From Batillaria attramentaria (Eukaryota; Mollusca; Gastropoda; Batillariidae): a stretch of DNA of 64,000 nt. The notes beneath the pieces were generated by a model that was not told where the DNA came from, did not search any database, and saw only the letters and a list, made by a program, of their open reading frames with translations. The position numbers and the translations under genes are program-made. Of the stretch, positions 45,142 through 56,900 are shown piece by piece (the first letter of the stretch is position 1; each line of letters begins with the position of its first letter). The DNA lies in assembly GCA_018292915.2 (NCBI GenBank), contig JACVVK020000088.1, positions 544,501-608,500 on the forward strand, written 5' to 3'.

Positions 45142-45706
45142 TTCTAGATTAGATTATTGCAACTCTCTCTTGGCTGGTTTACCTGATGACAAAATTCGCC
45201 GACTCCAGCGGATTCAAAATTGTGCTGCAAGACTAGTCTTGAAAAAAAGAAAACGGGAAAGGTCTACTCCTTTATTAAGAAGCCTTCACTGGCTTTCTAT
45301 AAGAGCAAGAATTGAATACAAAGTATCAACCATTTGCCACAGAGCTCTCCATAGCAATGACTTACCCAGTTACATATATGATTTACTTGTGCCATATGCA
45401 CCATCCAGGAGTCTTCGTTCTGAAAATTCTAATCTTTTGTCTGTACCTCGATATAAATTGCATAACTATGGTAGACGTTCTTTTTCCATTTTCGGTCCCC
45501 AAACTTGGAACAAGCTGCCATTATCTTTAAGATCAATAAAATCAGAAAGTTCATTCAAAAGCCATCTAAAAACTTACTTATTCAAAGCATATTTGTAATG
45601 AAAAAGGTTCAGACAAGATCTTGAGTTTTCACTATCCTGACTGTTGATCTTTTGTCCGTTTTTCATTCTGGGGTATTCCTCTTTATTGCATTATGCTTTT
45701 TGACAG
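45142..45706 (+). pseudogene. CR1/Rex-like LINE C-terminal fragment, open reading frame intact
   Basis: A 142-codon open frame (45170-45598) from MAGLPDDKIRRLQRIQNCAA through RSLRSENSNLLSVPRY and FGPQTWNKLPLSLRSIK to LFKAYL-stop. It is truncated on both sides: satellite ends at CCCCCGATTTTTT and the LINE begins at CTAGATTAG; the right end breaks in the 3' UTR at TTTTTGACAG. This is the best preserved example of the family's C-terminus here. Confidence 0.9.
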
Positions 45707-46348
45707 TTTTTTTCGCGTTTACTACCCACGGTACTACCTAAAAAATCGAAATTAACCTTTTTCCAGGTAGATTTCATGCCCAAACTTCGAATGATGTACC
45801 AAAAAACAAAAAAAAAACAAAAAACAACTAAAAGCCCGCGATTTTTTTGGTTCGACTCGTGAGAAACGCTATATTGCGTTAAAAAAGTTCTTTGTCATTG
45901 ACTTGTGTCTTTGACCATCTGTGCTCATTTTTCCTTTTTTTTACACCAGTGGCGGGAAAATCGAAATCCTCTTTATGTCAACAAAACGATTGCTTTCTCA
46001 AAGACTAGCACATTAGTTCTTACAACGGTAAATGTCGGCATATTTCTCGAAACTGATTGAGTGAATCGCGGTTTTTCTGTCAACAAGATGTGTCGATAAA
46101 TATGCATTTCGATTTTTCTCGCCAATGGTGTGAGTAGTAGTCACGTTAAAGTAAAAAAAAAAAAAAAAAAAAATGAGCACAGATGGACAAAGACACAAAA
46201 CCAGTTTTTTTCGCGTTTACTACCCACGGTACTACCCAAAAAATCGAAATTAACCTTTTTCAGGTAGATTTAATGCCCAAACTTCGAATGATGTACCAAA
46301 AAAAAAAAAAAAAAAAAAAACCACCAACTAAAACCCCCCGATTTTTTG
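45707..46348. repeat. Composite satellite between two duplicated LINE fragments
   Basis: Part of a 1.2-kb tandem duplication: 44697-45902 and 45903 onward carry the same order of satellite, junction and LINE start (LINE starts 45142 and 46349, about 1.2 kb apart). Confidence 0.9.
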
Positions 46349-46892
46349 TAGATTAGATTATTGCAACTCTCTCTTGGCTGGTTTACCTGATGACAAAATT
46401 CGCCGACTCCAGCGAATTCAAAATTGTGCTGCAAGACTAGTCTTGAAAAAAAGAAAACGGGAAAGGTCTACTCCTTTATTAAGAAGCCTTCACTTGCTTT
46501 CTATAAGAGCAAGAATTGAATACAAAGTATCAACCATTTGCCACAGAGCTCTCCATAGCAATGACTTACCCAGTTACATATATGATTTACTTGTGCCATA
46601 TGCACCATCCAGGAGTCTTCGTTCTGAAAATTCAAATCTTTTGTCTGTACCTCGATATAAATTGCATAACTATGGTAGACGTTCTTTTTCCATTTTCGGT
46701 CCCCAAACTTGGAACAAGCTGCCATTATCTTTAAGATCAATAAAATCAGAAAGTTCATTCAAAAGCCATCTAAAAACTTACTTATTCAAAGCATATTTGT
46801 AATGAAAAAGGTTCAGACAAGATCTTGAGTTTTCACTATCCTGACTGTTGATCTTTTGTCCGTTTTTCATTCTGGGGTATTCCTCGTTATTG

Positions 46893-46927
<35 letters not shown>

Positions 46928-47533
46928 CCCCAACTCTTTTTTGCCAGCTCCAGTGGTGTTCCTCCCAGGTCATGGGTGGAATCCACGGAGGGCTCGAAGG
47001 CTGGGGCAATTTTTATTATGCATGATGATGGAGATGAGGATGATGGTAAGATGATGCTATGGAGGTCCATGTGGTTTGGGACTGCGGGACAGGGCCGCAT
47101 TCCACGCTTCCTGTCATAAATATCCCGGCGTTCACCAGGCCCGGGAACTACGGCACCTGCGGTGCCGGCCGTGTAATCATCCACATCATAAGACGTGTCA
47201 TAGCAAGGGAAGCACCCCCAAAGTCGCACCCGTGAAGTGGGTGGAACTCGGCTGTGTGGCAACAGCCTCCCCATTGGGCCCATAGCACGCCCGCTCTGGG
47301 TAGGAGCCGACCTAGGTAGGAAAAATCCCGCTTGTCTCGGCTGGGATTCGAACCCGGGTCTCCCGGTCCATAGTCCGAAGTGCTAACCACTACACTACGG
47401 GGGCCGGTTCGTTATTGCATTATGCTTTTTGACTGTTTTTATTGTCTGTTAAATTTTCGTTAGCGCTTAGAGCATGTAATTTTACATGAATATGCGCTTT
47501 ATAAATAAAATTATTATTATTATTATTATTAAA
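46349..47533 (+). pseudogene. Second copy of the CR1/Rex-like fragment, with complete 3' end, split by a SINE
   Basis: The same 142-codon frame (46374-46802) with a few substitutions (for example HLLSIRARI for HWLSIRARI). The 3' UTR is interrupted at 46896 by a SINE and resumes at 47409 with TCGTTATTGCATTATGC, continuing to the GCGCTTAGAGCATGTAAT block and the (ATT)n end at 47505-47530. Confidence 0.92.
46897..47408 (-). mobile_element. Long tRNA-headed SINE with poly(A) and target-site duplication
   Basis: On the minus strand the element starts with GGCCCCCGTAGTGTAGTGG, an A-box-like TAGTGTAGTGGTTAGCAC and a B box GGTTCGAATCCCAGC, has a ~400-bp body, and ends in poly(A) (the T run 46897-46923 on the + strand). 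The 13-bp duplication TCGTTATTGCATT flanks it at 46884-46896 and 47409-47421. These are complete hallmarks of a retroposed SINE. Its host LINE can be read across the gap. Confidence 0.93.
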
Positions 47534-47539
47534 TTATTA

Positions 47540-47810
47540 ATCTAAAAACTGAATCTGCAAACACATCAAGCAGGAAGCTCATCACTGCAGTCAACAGTCT
47601 GTCCAATAGATACCCGCGCACTCCGATCGTAATATCGAGAGTTGCACCATCTACTAGACCTGAACTAAAAGCAAAAAGAGAACTTTTCAATGCTCAAGTT
47701 CTTGATGAACTTCAAAATAAAAATCTGATATCGTTTGTTGATCACGACTATCTTGGCCGGAAGGGTTGTCTCACTGATGGGATACACCCGACGGAAAAGG
47801 GGAAGTAGTT
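47540..47810 (+). pseudogene. LINE ORF1 fragment with SGNH-esterase-like block
   Basis: The + strand reads RKLITAVNSLSNRYPRTPIV, STRPELKAKRELFNAQVLDE and FVDHDYLGRKGCLTDGIHPT before a TAG. The DGIHPT-x-x-G block is the Asp/His-containing last motif of SGNH/GDSL hydrolases, which occur in ORF1 of CR1-type LINEs. The N-terminal Ser block is missing. It abuts another LINE fragment of opposite orientation. Confidence 0.6.
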
Positions 47811-48171
47811 CATCAAGGCAGTCGAAGAGGAGTGTTGTAGGGATTGGATCAAGTTCACAGGATTTTTTCGGCATCTTAAGAATGGTTTCTTTAACTTGGT
47901 CAGCAGAAACAGGTTTAAAGGCAGCCAACTGAGCTCCTGAGAAAACAGGATTAGACGTTTGCCGTGAGGTAGAGTTCAAATTACTTCTTATGGTCTCGAT
48001 CTTCTTAGTAAAATAATTATTAAATTTGTCAGGCAGTTCATCCATAGGAATTTTAGATGGAAAAATAACATCATTTGTCTTTCCCAATAGTTGGCCAGTC
48101 GAAACAAGCGTAGGATTAACAAAGTTCATCGCGTCAGAGTTCATTGTCGGTTTCTTGACAGTTACGCCCAT
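47790..48171 (-). pseudogene. CR1-like LINE ORF2 fragment (before and start of RT)
   Basis: Minus strand: SKIPMDELPDKFNNYFTKKI, IRSNLNSTSRQ, FKPVSADQVKETILKMPKKS, CELDPIPTTLLFDCLDELLP. The KSCELDPIPTTLL block is the standard entry to the RT domain in CR1/Jockey-type ORF2. It ends abruptly at about 47795 against the esterase-like fragment. Confidence 0.8.
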
Positions 48172-48424
48172 GCGTAAGATGGATGCTGGTTGAGGTAGTT
48201 GTAGAAATTAGTGTCAGCATAGTACATCTGATCTGACCAGTCTCTATGGCGGCTCCTCCTTGGTGAAGAGCTGGGTTGAGTGGCATGTCGCGGGGACGTC
48301 GTTTGATGACCACTGGAGTAGTTCCATCGCCGTGACTGTTGGCGTCGACGTGCATAGCGTCGTGGTGGTGGTTGCTCCCAGACAAGTTGCGAGAGATGCC
48401 GTCCAATCTTGGCCGCCAGCATAC
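48172..48424 (-). pseudogene. Short basic ORF, probable LINE-related fragment
   Basis: The minus strand gives RHLSQLVWEQPPPRRYARRR and SSSPRRSRHRDWSDQMYYAD. It is continuous in composition with the neighbouring LINE fragments and ends where satellite DNA restarts (ACTCTCACGAGTCGACCC). Basic Arg/Ser-rich text of this sort is common in LINE ORF1 but is not diagnostic. Confidence 0.3.
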
Positions 48425-49210
48425 TCTCACGAGTCGACCCGAATGAAACGAAGTTTCCGTTTGAGCTCTACCCGAAAAAAAGAATAATAATTTCGATTTT
48501 TTTCACCTCGTAAATTCGAATTAAACTGGATTTGTTTCTTTGGCCATCTGTGCATTTTTCGACATTAACGTGACTACTGCTCACACCAGTGGCGGGAAAA
48601 TCGAAATCCTCTTTATGTCAACAAAACGATTGCTTTCTCAAAGACTAGCACATTAGTTCTTACAACGGTAAATGTCGGCATATTTTTCGAAACTGATTGA
48701 GTGAATCGAATGATGTACCAAAAAAAAAAAAAAAAAAAAAAACCTACCAAAAACCCGCGATTTATTCGGGTCGACTCGTGAGAAACGCTATATTGCGTTC
48801 TTTGTCATTGCAAACACATTAGTGCTTGAAACGGGAAATGCTAGGATTTCTGTCCATATTGATCGATTGAATCGCGGTTTTTTGTCAACAAATCGATGTG
48901 TCGACATAAGTCGCCTAGAAAAACATGTATTTCGAGTCTTGCCGCCGATTGTGTGAGTCGTAGTCAATGTTAGTGTTGAAAACTGCATTGATGGCCAGAC
49001 TAGTGCTAGTAGAAAAACACGCATTTCGACTTTTGTGAGTCGTACTCACGTTAATGTCGAAAAATGCATAGACAGCAAAGCCAGTTTTTCTCGCGTTTAC
49101 TACTCACACGAGTTTCTGTGCTAGTCTTTGAGAAAGGAATCGTTTTTACGAAGTATAGCATTGTTCTCCTAATCACGCGATGTGTGGGCATGTATTGTAC
49201 CCAAGATACA

Positions 49211-49368
49211 TTTAACAGACAAAAAAAACAGTCAAAAAGCATTATGCAATAACGAGGAATACTCCAGAATGAAAAACTGACAAAAGATCAACATTCAGGA
49301 TGATGAAAACTCACTGAGATCTTGTCTGAACCCTTTTTATTACAAATATGCTTTGAATAGGTAAGTTT
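49211..49368 (-). mobile_element. Captured LINE 3' fragment, 4.7-kb unit 1
   Basis: Same fragment and same satellite junctions as at 41874 (ATACATTTAACAGAC on the left, GTAAGTTTAATTTAGCG on the right). Confidence 0.9.
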
Positions 49369-50906
49369 AATTTAGCGTTTTTCACGAGTCGACCCGAATA
49401 AAACGAAGTTTCCGTTTGAGCTCTACCCGAAAAAAAGAATAATAATTTCGATTTTTTTCACCTCGTAAATTCGAATTAAACTGGATTTGTATCTTTGGCC
49501 ATCTGTGCATTTTTCGACATTAACGTGACTACTGCTCACACCAGTGGCGGGAAAATCGAAATCCTCTTTATGTCAACAAAACGATTGCTTTCTCAAAGAC
49601 TAGCACATTAGTTCTTACAACGGTAAATGTCGGCATATTTTTCGAAACTGATTGAGTGAATCGAATGATGTACAAAAAACAAAAAAAACCAAAAACCTAC
49701 CAAAAACTCGCGATTTATTCGGGTCGACTCCTGAGATACTATATTGCGTTCTTTGTCATTGCAAACACATTAGTGCTTGAAACTGATTGAGTGAATCGCG
49801 GTTTTTCTGTCAACAAGATGTGTCCACAGATATTCTATCCGAAAAATATGCATTTCGATTTTTCTCGCCAATGGTGTGAGTAGTAGTCACGTTAAAGTAA
49901 AAAAAATGAGCACAGATGGTCAAAGACACAAAACCAGATATTTCGAGAAATATGCCGACATTTACCGTTGTAAGAACTAATGTGCTTGCATTATGCTTTG
50001 AGAAAGCAATCGTTTTGTTGACATAAAGAGGATTTTGATTTTCCCGCCACTGGTGTGAGCAGTAGTCACGTTAATGTCGAAAAATGCACAGATGGCCAAA
50101 GATACAAATCCAGTTTAATTCGAATTTACGAGGTGAAAAAAATCGAAATTATTATTCTTTTTTTCGGGTAGAGCTCAAACGGAAACTTCGTTTCATTCGG
50201 GTCGACTCGTGAGAAACGCTAAATTGCGTCAAAACTTTTTTCTTTCTCATTAGTACTTGCATCGGGAAATGCCGGAGTTTAAAGGAAGCTTCGATTCAGT
50301 CGGGTCGACTCGTGCGAAACAGAGAAGCAAAACCATTTTTTTTTTTCCTGTTTACTACTCATACTAGTATCGATAAAAATCGAAATTAATCGAAATTAAT
50401 GTATCTCGGGTACAATACATGCCCACACATTGCGTGATTAGGAGAACAATGCCATACTTCGTAAAAACGATTCCTTTCTCAAAGACTAGCACAGAACCTC
50501 GTGTGAGTAGTAAACACGAGAAAAACTGGCTTTGCTCTCTATGCATTTTTAGACATTAACGTGAGTACGACTCACAAAAGTCGAAATGCGTGTTTTTCTA
50601 CTAGCACTAGTCTGGCCATCAAGTTTTCGACACTAACATTGACTACGACTCACACAACCGGCGGCAAGACTGGAAATGCATGTTTTTCTAGGCGACTTAT
50701 GTCGACACATCGATTTGTTGACAAAAAACCGCGATTCAATCGATCAATATGGACAGAAATCCTAGCATTTGCCGTCTCAAGCACTAATGTGTTTGTCAAT
50801 GACAAAGAACTTTTTTAACGCAATATAGCGTTTCTCACGAGTCGACCCGAATAAATCGCGGGTTTTTGGTTGTTTTTTATTTTTTATTTTGATTTTTGGT
50901 ACATCA

Positions 50907-51293
50907 AAGGGGAAGATCCCCCCTGGTGTGTCCCGTGTGATGAGCCTTTTACCGTTCAGCACTTTTTGATCTCGTGCGTGGATCTCGCCGAAACTCGTGC
51001 CAAGTTTTACTCTGTTGACTCATTGAAGATGTTATTCAGGGACAACATCTTCAATTTCTTGATGGAGGTCAACCTCTTTTATAAAATATAGTCTTTCAGT
51101 CTAACATAATCTGTGATATTGTTTTTAGTCTGGAAGAATACAATCTTGTACAGGATCTCATTTAAGCCTCACAAATTCTTAATATATATTTACATCATGT
51201 TTTAAGCTAGCCCTTTTATGTTTTAAAGGACCTGGCAGGATGCGACTGTGCTAGCCGCGAAATAGTCTTTGTTGCTTGCGCGGCGTTAAGCCC
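50907..51293 (+). pseudogene. 3' end of a different LINE (Jockey/I-type) inserted in unit 1, with target duplication
   Basis: In frame to 51091 it encodes GEDPPWCVPCDEPFTVQHFL, ISCVDLAETRAKFY and FLMEVNLFYKI-stop. This is the C-terminal Cys-x-x-Cys...His...Cys end of Jockey/I-type ORF2 proteins. A 3' UTR of about 200 bp ends CGGCGTTAAGCCC. GTACATCA occurs directly on both sides (50899-50906 and 51294-51301), and the empty site is seen in units 2 and 3 (GGTACATCATTGGAAG at about 55480). So this is a true, fairly recent, 5'-truncated insertion. Confidence 0.88.
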
Positions 51294-53218
51294 GTACATC
51301 ATTGGAAGTTTGGGCATGAAATCTATTGGAAAAAAAGTTAATTTAGATTTTTTTAGGTAGTACCGTATGTAGTAAACGCGAAAAAAACTGGTTTTGTGTC
51401 TTTGACCATCTGTGCTCATTTTTTTTTTTTTACTTTAACGTGACTACTACTCACACCATTGGCGAGAAAAATCGAAATGCATATTTCTCGAATAGAATAT
51501 CTTGGTGACACACAACCGGCTGCAAGACTCGAAATACATGTTTTTCTAGGCGACTTATGTCGACACATCGATTTGTTGACAAAAAACCGCGATTCAATCG
51601 ATCAATATGGACAGAAATCCTAGCATTTGCCGTCTCAAGCACTAATGTGTTTGTCAATGACAAAGAACTTTTTTAACGCAATATAGCGTTTCTCACGAGT
51701 CGACCCGAATAAATCGCGGGTTTTTGGTTGTTTTTTATTTTTTATTTTTTATTTTTTATTTTGATTTTTGGTACATCATTCGAAGTTTGGCAATGAAATC
51801 TACCAGAAAAAAAGTTAATTTAGATTTTTTTAGGTAGTATCGTGGGTAGTAAACGCGAAAAAAACTGGTTTTGTGTCTTTGACCATCTGTGCTCATTTTT
51901 TTTTTTTTTTTTTTTACTTTAACGTGACTACTACTCACACCATTGGCGAGAAAAATCGAAATGCATATTTCTCGAATAGAATATCTGTCGACACATCTTG
52001 GTGACAGAAAAACCGCGATTCACTCAATCAGTTTCGAGAAATATGCCGACATAAATTTACCGTTGTAAGAACTAATGTGCTAGTCTTTGAGAAAGCAATC
52101 GTTTTGTTGACATAAAGAGGAGTTCGTTTTTCCCGCCACTGGTGTGAGCAGTAGTCACGTTAATGTCGAAAAACGCACAGATGGCCAAAGAAACAAATCC
52201 AGTTTAATTCGAATTTACGAGGTGAAAAAAATCGAATTTATTATTCTTTTTTTCGGGTAGAGCTCAAACGGAAACTTCGTTTCATTCGGGTCGACTCGTG
52301 AGAAACGCTAAATTGCGTAAAAACTTTTTTCTTTCTAATTTTCGTTACATCATTCGAAGTTTGGGCATGAAATCTACCTGAAAAAAGGTTAATTTCGATT
52401 TTTTAGGTAGTACCGTGGGTAGTAAACGCGAAAAAAAACTGGTTTTGTGTCTGACCATCTGTGCTCATTTTTTTTTTTTTTTTTTTACTTGAACGTGACT
52501 ACTACTCACATCATTGGCGAGAAAAATCGAAATGCATATTTATCGAATAGAATATCTTTCGACACATCTTGTTGACAGAAAAACCGCGATTCACTCAACC
52601 AGTTTCGAGAAATATGCAGACATTTACCGTTGTAAGAACTAATGTGCTAGTCTTTGAGAAAGCAATCGTTTTGTTGACATAAAGAGGATTTCGATTTTCC
52701 CGCCACTGGTGTGAGCATGAAATCTACCGGAAAAAAAGTTAATTTCGATTTTTTAGGTAGTACTGTGGGTAGTAAACGCGAAAAAAACTGGTTTTGTGTC
52801 TTTGACCATCTGTGCTCATTTTTCCTCTTTTTTATACTTTAACGTGACATTTGCTCAACAAAACGATTGCTTTCTCAAAGACTAGCACATTAGGTCTTAC
52901 AACGGTAAATGTCGGCATATTTCTCGAAACTGATTGAGTAAATCGCGGTTTTTCTGTCAACAAGATGTGTCGATAAATATGCATTTCGATTTTTCTCGCC
53001 AATGGTGTGAGTAGTAGTCACGTTAAAGTAAAAAAAAACAAAAAAAAAAAATGAGCACAGATGGTCAGACACAAAACCAGTTTTTTTCGCGTTTACTACC
53101 CACGGTACTACCTAAAAAATCGAAATTAACCTTTTTCAGGTAGATTTAATGCCCAAACTTCGAATGATGTACCAAAAAACAAAACAAAACAAAAACCAAC
53201 TAAAAACCCCCGATTTTT

Positions 53219-53334
53219 TCTAGATTAGATTATTGCAACTCTCTCTTGGCTGGTTTACGTGATGACAAAATTCGCCGACTCCAGCGAATTCAAAATTGTG
53301 CTGCAAGACTAGTCTTGAAATAAAGAAAACGGGA
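53219..53334 (+). mobile_element. Captured LINE RT fragment, end of unit 1
   Basis: CTAGATTAGATTATTGCAAC to GAAATAAAGAAAACGGGA. It begins at the same satellite/LINE junction as the 45142 copy, but is cut after about 115 bp and joined to GAAGTGAATCGAATG of the satellite. The codon change AAA to TAA (GAAATAAAG) is shared by the three copies. Confidence 0.9.
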
Positions 53335-53837
53335 TGAAGTGAATCGAATGATGTACCAAAAAAAAAAAACCTACCAAAAACCCGCGATTTATTCGGGTCG
53401 ACTCGTGAGAAACGCTATATTGCGTTCTTTGTCATTGCAAACACATTAGCGCTTGAAACGGGAAATGCTAGGATTTCTGTCCATATTGATCGATTGAATC
53501 GCGGTTTTTTGTCAACAAATCGATGTGTCGACATAAGTCGCCTAGAAAAACATGTATTTCGAGTCTTGCCGCCGATTGTGTGAGTCGTAGTCAATGTTAG
53601 TGTCGAAAACTGCATTGATGGCCAGACTAGTGCTAGTAGAAAAAAACGCATTTCGACTTTTGTGAGTCGTACTCACGTTAATGTCGAAAAATACATAGAC
53701 GGCAAAGCCAGTTTTTCTCGCGTTTACTACTCACACGAGTTTCTGTGCTAGTCTTTGAGAAAGGAATCGTTTTTACGAAGTATAGCATTGTTCTCCTAAT
53801 CACGCGATGTGTGGGCATGTATTGTACCCAAGATACA

Positions 53838-53992
53838 TTTAACAGACAAAAAAAAACAGTCAAAAAGCATTATGCAATAACGAGGAATACTCCAGAATGA
53901 AAAACTGACAAAAGATTCAGGATGATGAAAACTCACTGAGATCTTGTCTGAACCCTTTTCATTACATATATATGCTTTGAATAGGTAAGTTT
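53838..53992 (-). mobile_element. Captured LINE 3' fragment, unit 2
   Basis: As at 49211, with a 10-base deletion (AAAAGATTCAGG for AAAAGATCAACATTCAGG) and an ATATATATGC insertion. Confidence 0.9.
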
Positions 53993-56900
53993 AATTTAGC
54001 GTTTTTCACGAGTCGACCCGAATAAAACGAAGTTTCCGTTTGAGCTCTACCCGAAAAAAAGAATAATAATTTCGATTTTTTTCACCTCGTAAATTCGAAT
54101 TAAACTGGATTTGTATCTTTGGCCATCTGTGCATTTTTCGACATTAACGTGACTACTGCTCACACCAGTGGCGGGAAAATCAAAATCCTCTTTATGTCAA
54201 CAAAACGATTGCTTTCTCAAAGCATAATGCAAGCACATTAGTTCTTACAACGGTAAATGTCGGCATATTTCTCGAAATATCTGGTTTTGTGTCTTTGACC
54301 ATCTGTGCTCATTTTTTTACTTTAACGTGACACCATTGGCGAGAAAAATCGAAATGCATATTTTTCGAATAGAATATCTGTGGACACATCTTGTTGACAG
54401 AAAAACCGCGATTCACTCAATCAGTTTCAAGCACTAATGTGTTTGCAATGACAAAGAACGCAATATAGCGTATCTCAGGAGTCGACCCAAATAAATCGCG
54501 AGTTTTTAGTAGGTTTTTTTTTTTTTTTTTTTTTGTACATCATTCGATTCACTCAATCAGTTTCGAGAAATATGCCGACATTTACCGTTGTAAGAACTAA
54601 TGTGCTTAGTCTTTGAGAAAGCAATCGTTTTGTTGACATAAAGAGGATTTCGATTTTCCCGCCACTGGTGTGAGCAGTAGTCACGTTAATGTCGACACGT
54701 TAATGGCCAAAGAAACAAATCCAGTTTAATTCGAATTTACGAGGTGAAAAAAATCGAAATTATTATTCTTTTTTTCGGGTAGAGCTCAAACGGAAACTTC
54801 GTTTCATTCGGGTCGACTCGTGAGAAACGCTAAATTGCGTCAAAACTTTTTTCTTTCTCATTAGTACTTGCATCGGGAAATGCCGGAGTTTAAAGGAAGC
54901 TTCGATTCAGTCGTGCGAAACAGAGAAGCAAAACCATTTTTTTTCCTGTTTACTACTCATACTAGTATCGATAAAAATCGAAATTAATGTATCTCGGGTA
55001 CAATACATGCCCACACATCGCGTGATTAGGAGAACAATGCCATACTTCGTAAAAACGATTCCTTTCTCAAAGACTAGCACAGAAACTCGTGTGAGTAGTA
55101 AACGCGAGAAAAACTGGCTTTGCTTTTTTCGACATTAACGTGAGTACGACTCACAAAAATCGAAATGCGTGTTTTTCTACTAGCAGTAGTCTGGCCATCA
55201 AGTTTTCGACACTAACATTGACTACGACTCACACAACCGGCGGCAAGACTGGAAATACATGTTTTTCTAGGCGACTTATGTCGACACATCGATTTGTTGA
55301 CAAAAAACCGCGATTCAATCGATCAATATGGACAGAAATCCTAGCATTTGCCGTCTCAAGCACTAATGTGTTTGTCAATGACAAAGAACTTTTTTAACGC
55401 AATATAGCGTTTCTCACGAGTCGACCCGAATAAATCGCGGGTTTTTGGTTGTTTTTTATTTTTTATTTTGATTTTTGGTACATCATTGGAAGTTTGGGCA
55501 TGAAATCTATTGGAAAAAAAGTTAATTTAGATTTTTTTAGGTAGTACCGTGGGTAGTAAACGCGAAAAAAACTGGTTTTGTGTCTTTGACCATCTGTGCT
55601 CATTTTTTTTTTTACTTTAACGTGACTACTACTCCACACCATTGGCGAGAAAAATCGAAATGCATATTTCTCGAATAGAATATCTGCCGACACATCTTGG
55701 TGACACACAACCGGCTGCAAGACTCGAAATACATGTTTTTCTAGGCGACTTATGTCGACACATCGATTTGTTGACAAAAAACCGCGATTCAATCGATCAA
55801 TATGGACAGAAATCCTTGCATTTGCCGTCTCAAGCACTAATGTGTTTGTCAATGACAAAGAACTTTTTTAACGCAATATAGCGTTTCTCACGAGTCGACC
55901 CGAATAAATCGCGAGTTTTTGGTTGTTTTTTATTTTTTATTTTTTATTTTGATTTTTGGTACATCATTGGAAGTTTGGGCATGAAATCTATTGGAAAAAA
56001 AGTTAATTTCGATTTTTTTTAGGTAGTACCGTGGGTAGTAAACGCGAAAAAAACTGGTTTTGTGTCTTTGACCATCTGTGCTCATTTTTTTTTTTTTACT
56101 TTAACGTGACTACTACTCCACACCATTGGCGAGAAAAATCGAAATGCATATTTCTCGAATAGAATATCTGCCGACACATCTTGGTGACACACAACCGGCT
56201 GCAAGACTCGAAATACATGTTTTTCTAGGCGACTTATGTCGACACATCGATTTGTTGACAAAAAACCGCGATTCAATCGATCAATATGGACAGAAATCCT
56301 AGCATTTGCCGTCTCAAGCACTAATGTGTTTGTCAATGACAAAGAACTTTTTTTAACGCAATATAGCGTTTTTCACGAGTCGACCCGAATAAATCGCGGG
56401 TTTTTGGTTGTTTTTTATTTTTTATTTTTTATTTTGATTTTTGGTTTATCATTCGAAGTTTGGGCATGAAATCTACCGGAAAAAAAGTTAATTTAGATTT
56501 TTTTTTAGGTAGTATCGTGGGTAGTAAACGCGAAAAAAAAACTGGTTTTGTGTCTTTGACCATCTGTGCTCATTTTTTTTTTTTTTTTTTACTTTAACGT
56601 GACTACTACTCACACCATTGGCGAGAAAAATCGAAATGCATATTTCTCGAATAGAATATCTGTCGACACATCTTGGTGACAGAAAAACCGCGATTCACTC
56701 AATCAGTTTCGAGAAATATGCCGACATAAATTTACCGTTGTAAGAACTAATGTGCTAGTCTTTGAGAAAGCAATCGTTTTGTTGACATAAAGAGGATTTC
56801 GTTTTTCCCGCCACTGGTGTAGTCACGTTAATGTCGAAAAACGCACAGATGGCCAAAGAAACAAATCCAGTTTAATTCAAATTTACGAGGTGAAAAAAAT

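Noticed and set aside
47340..47406. Functional tRNA gene
   Set aside because: It is the head of a SINE with poly(A) and target-site duplication.
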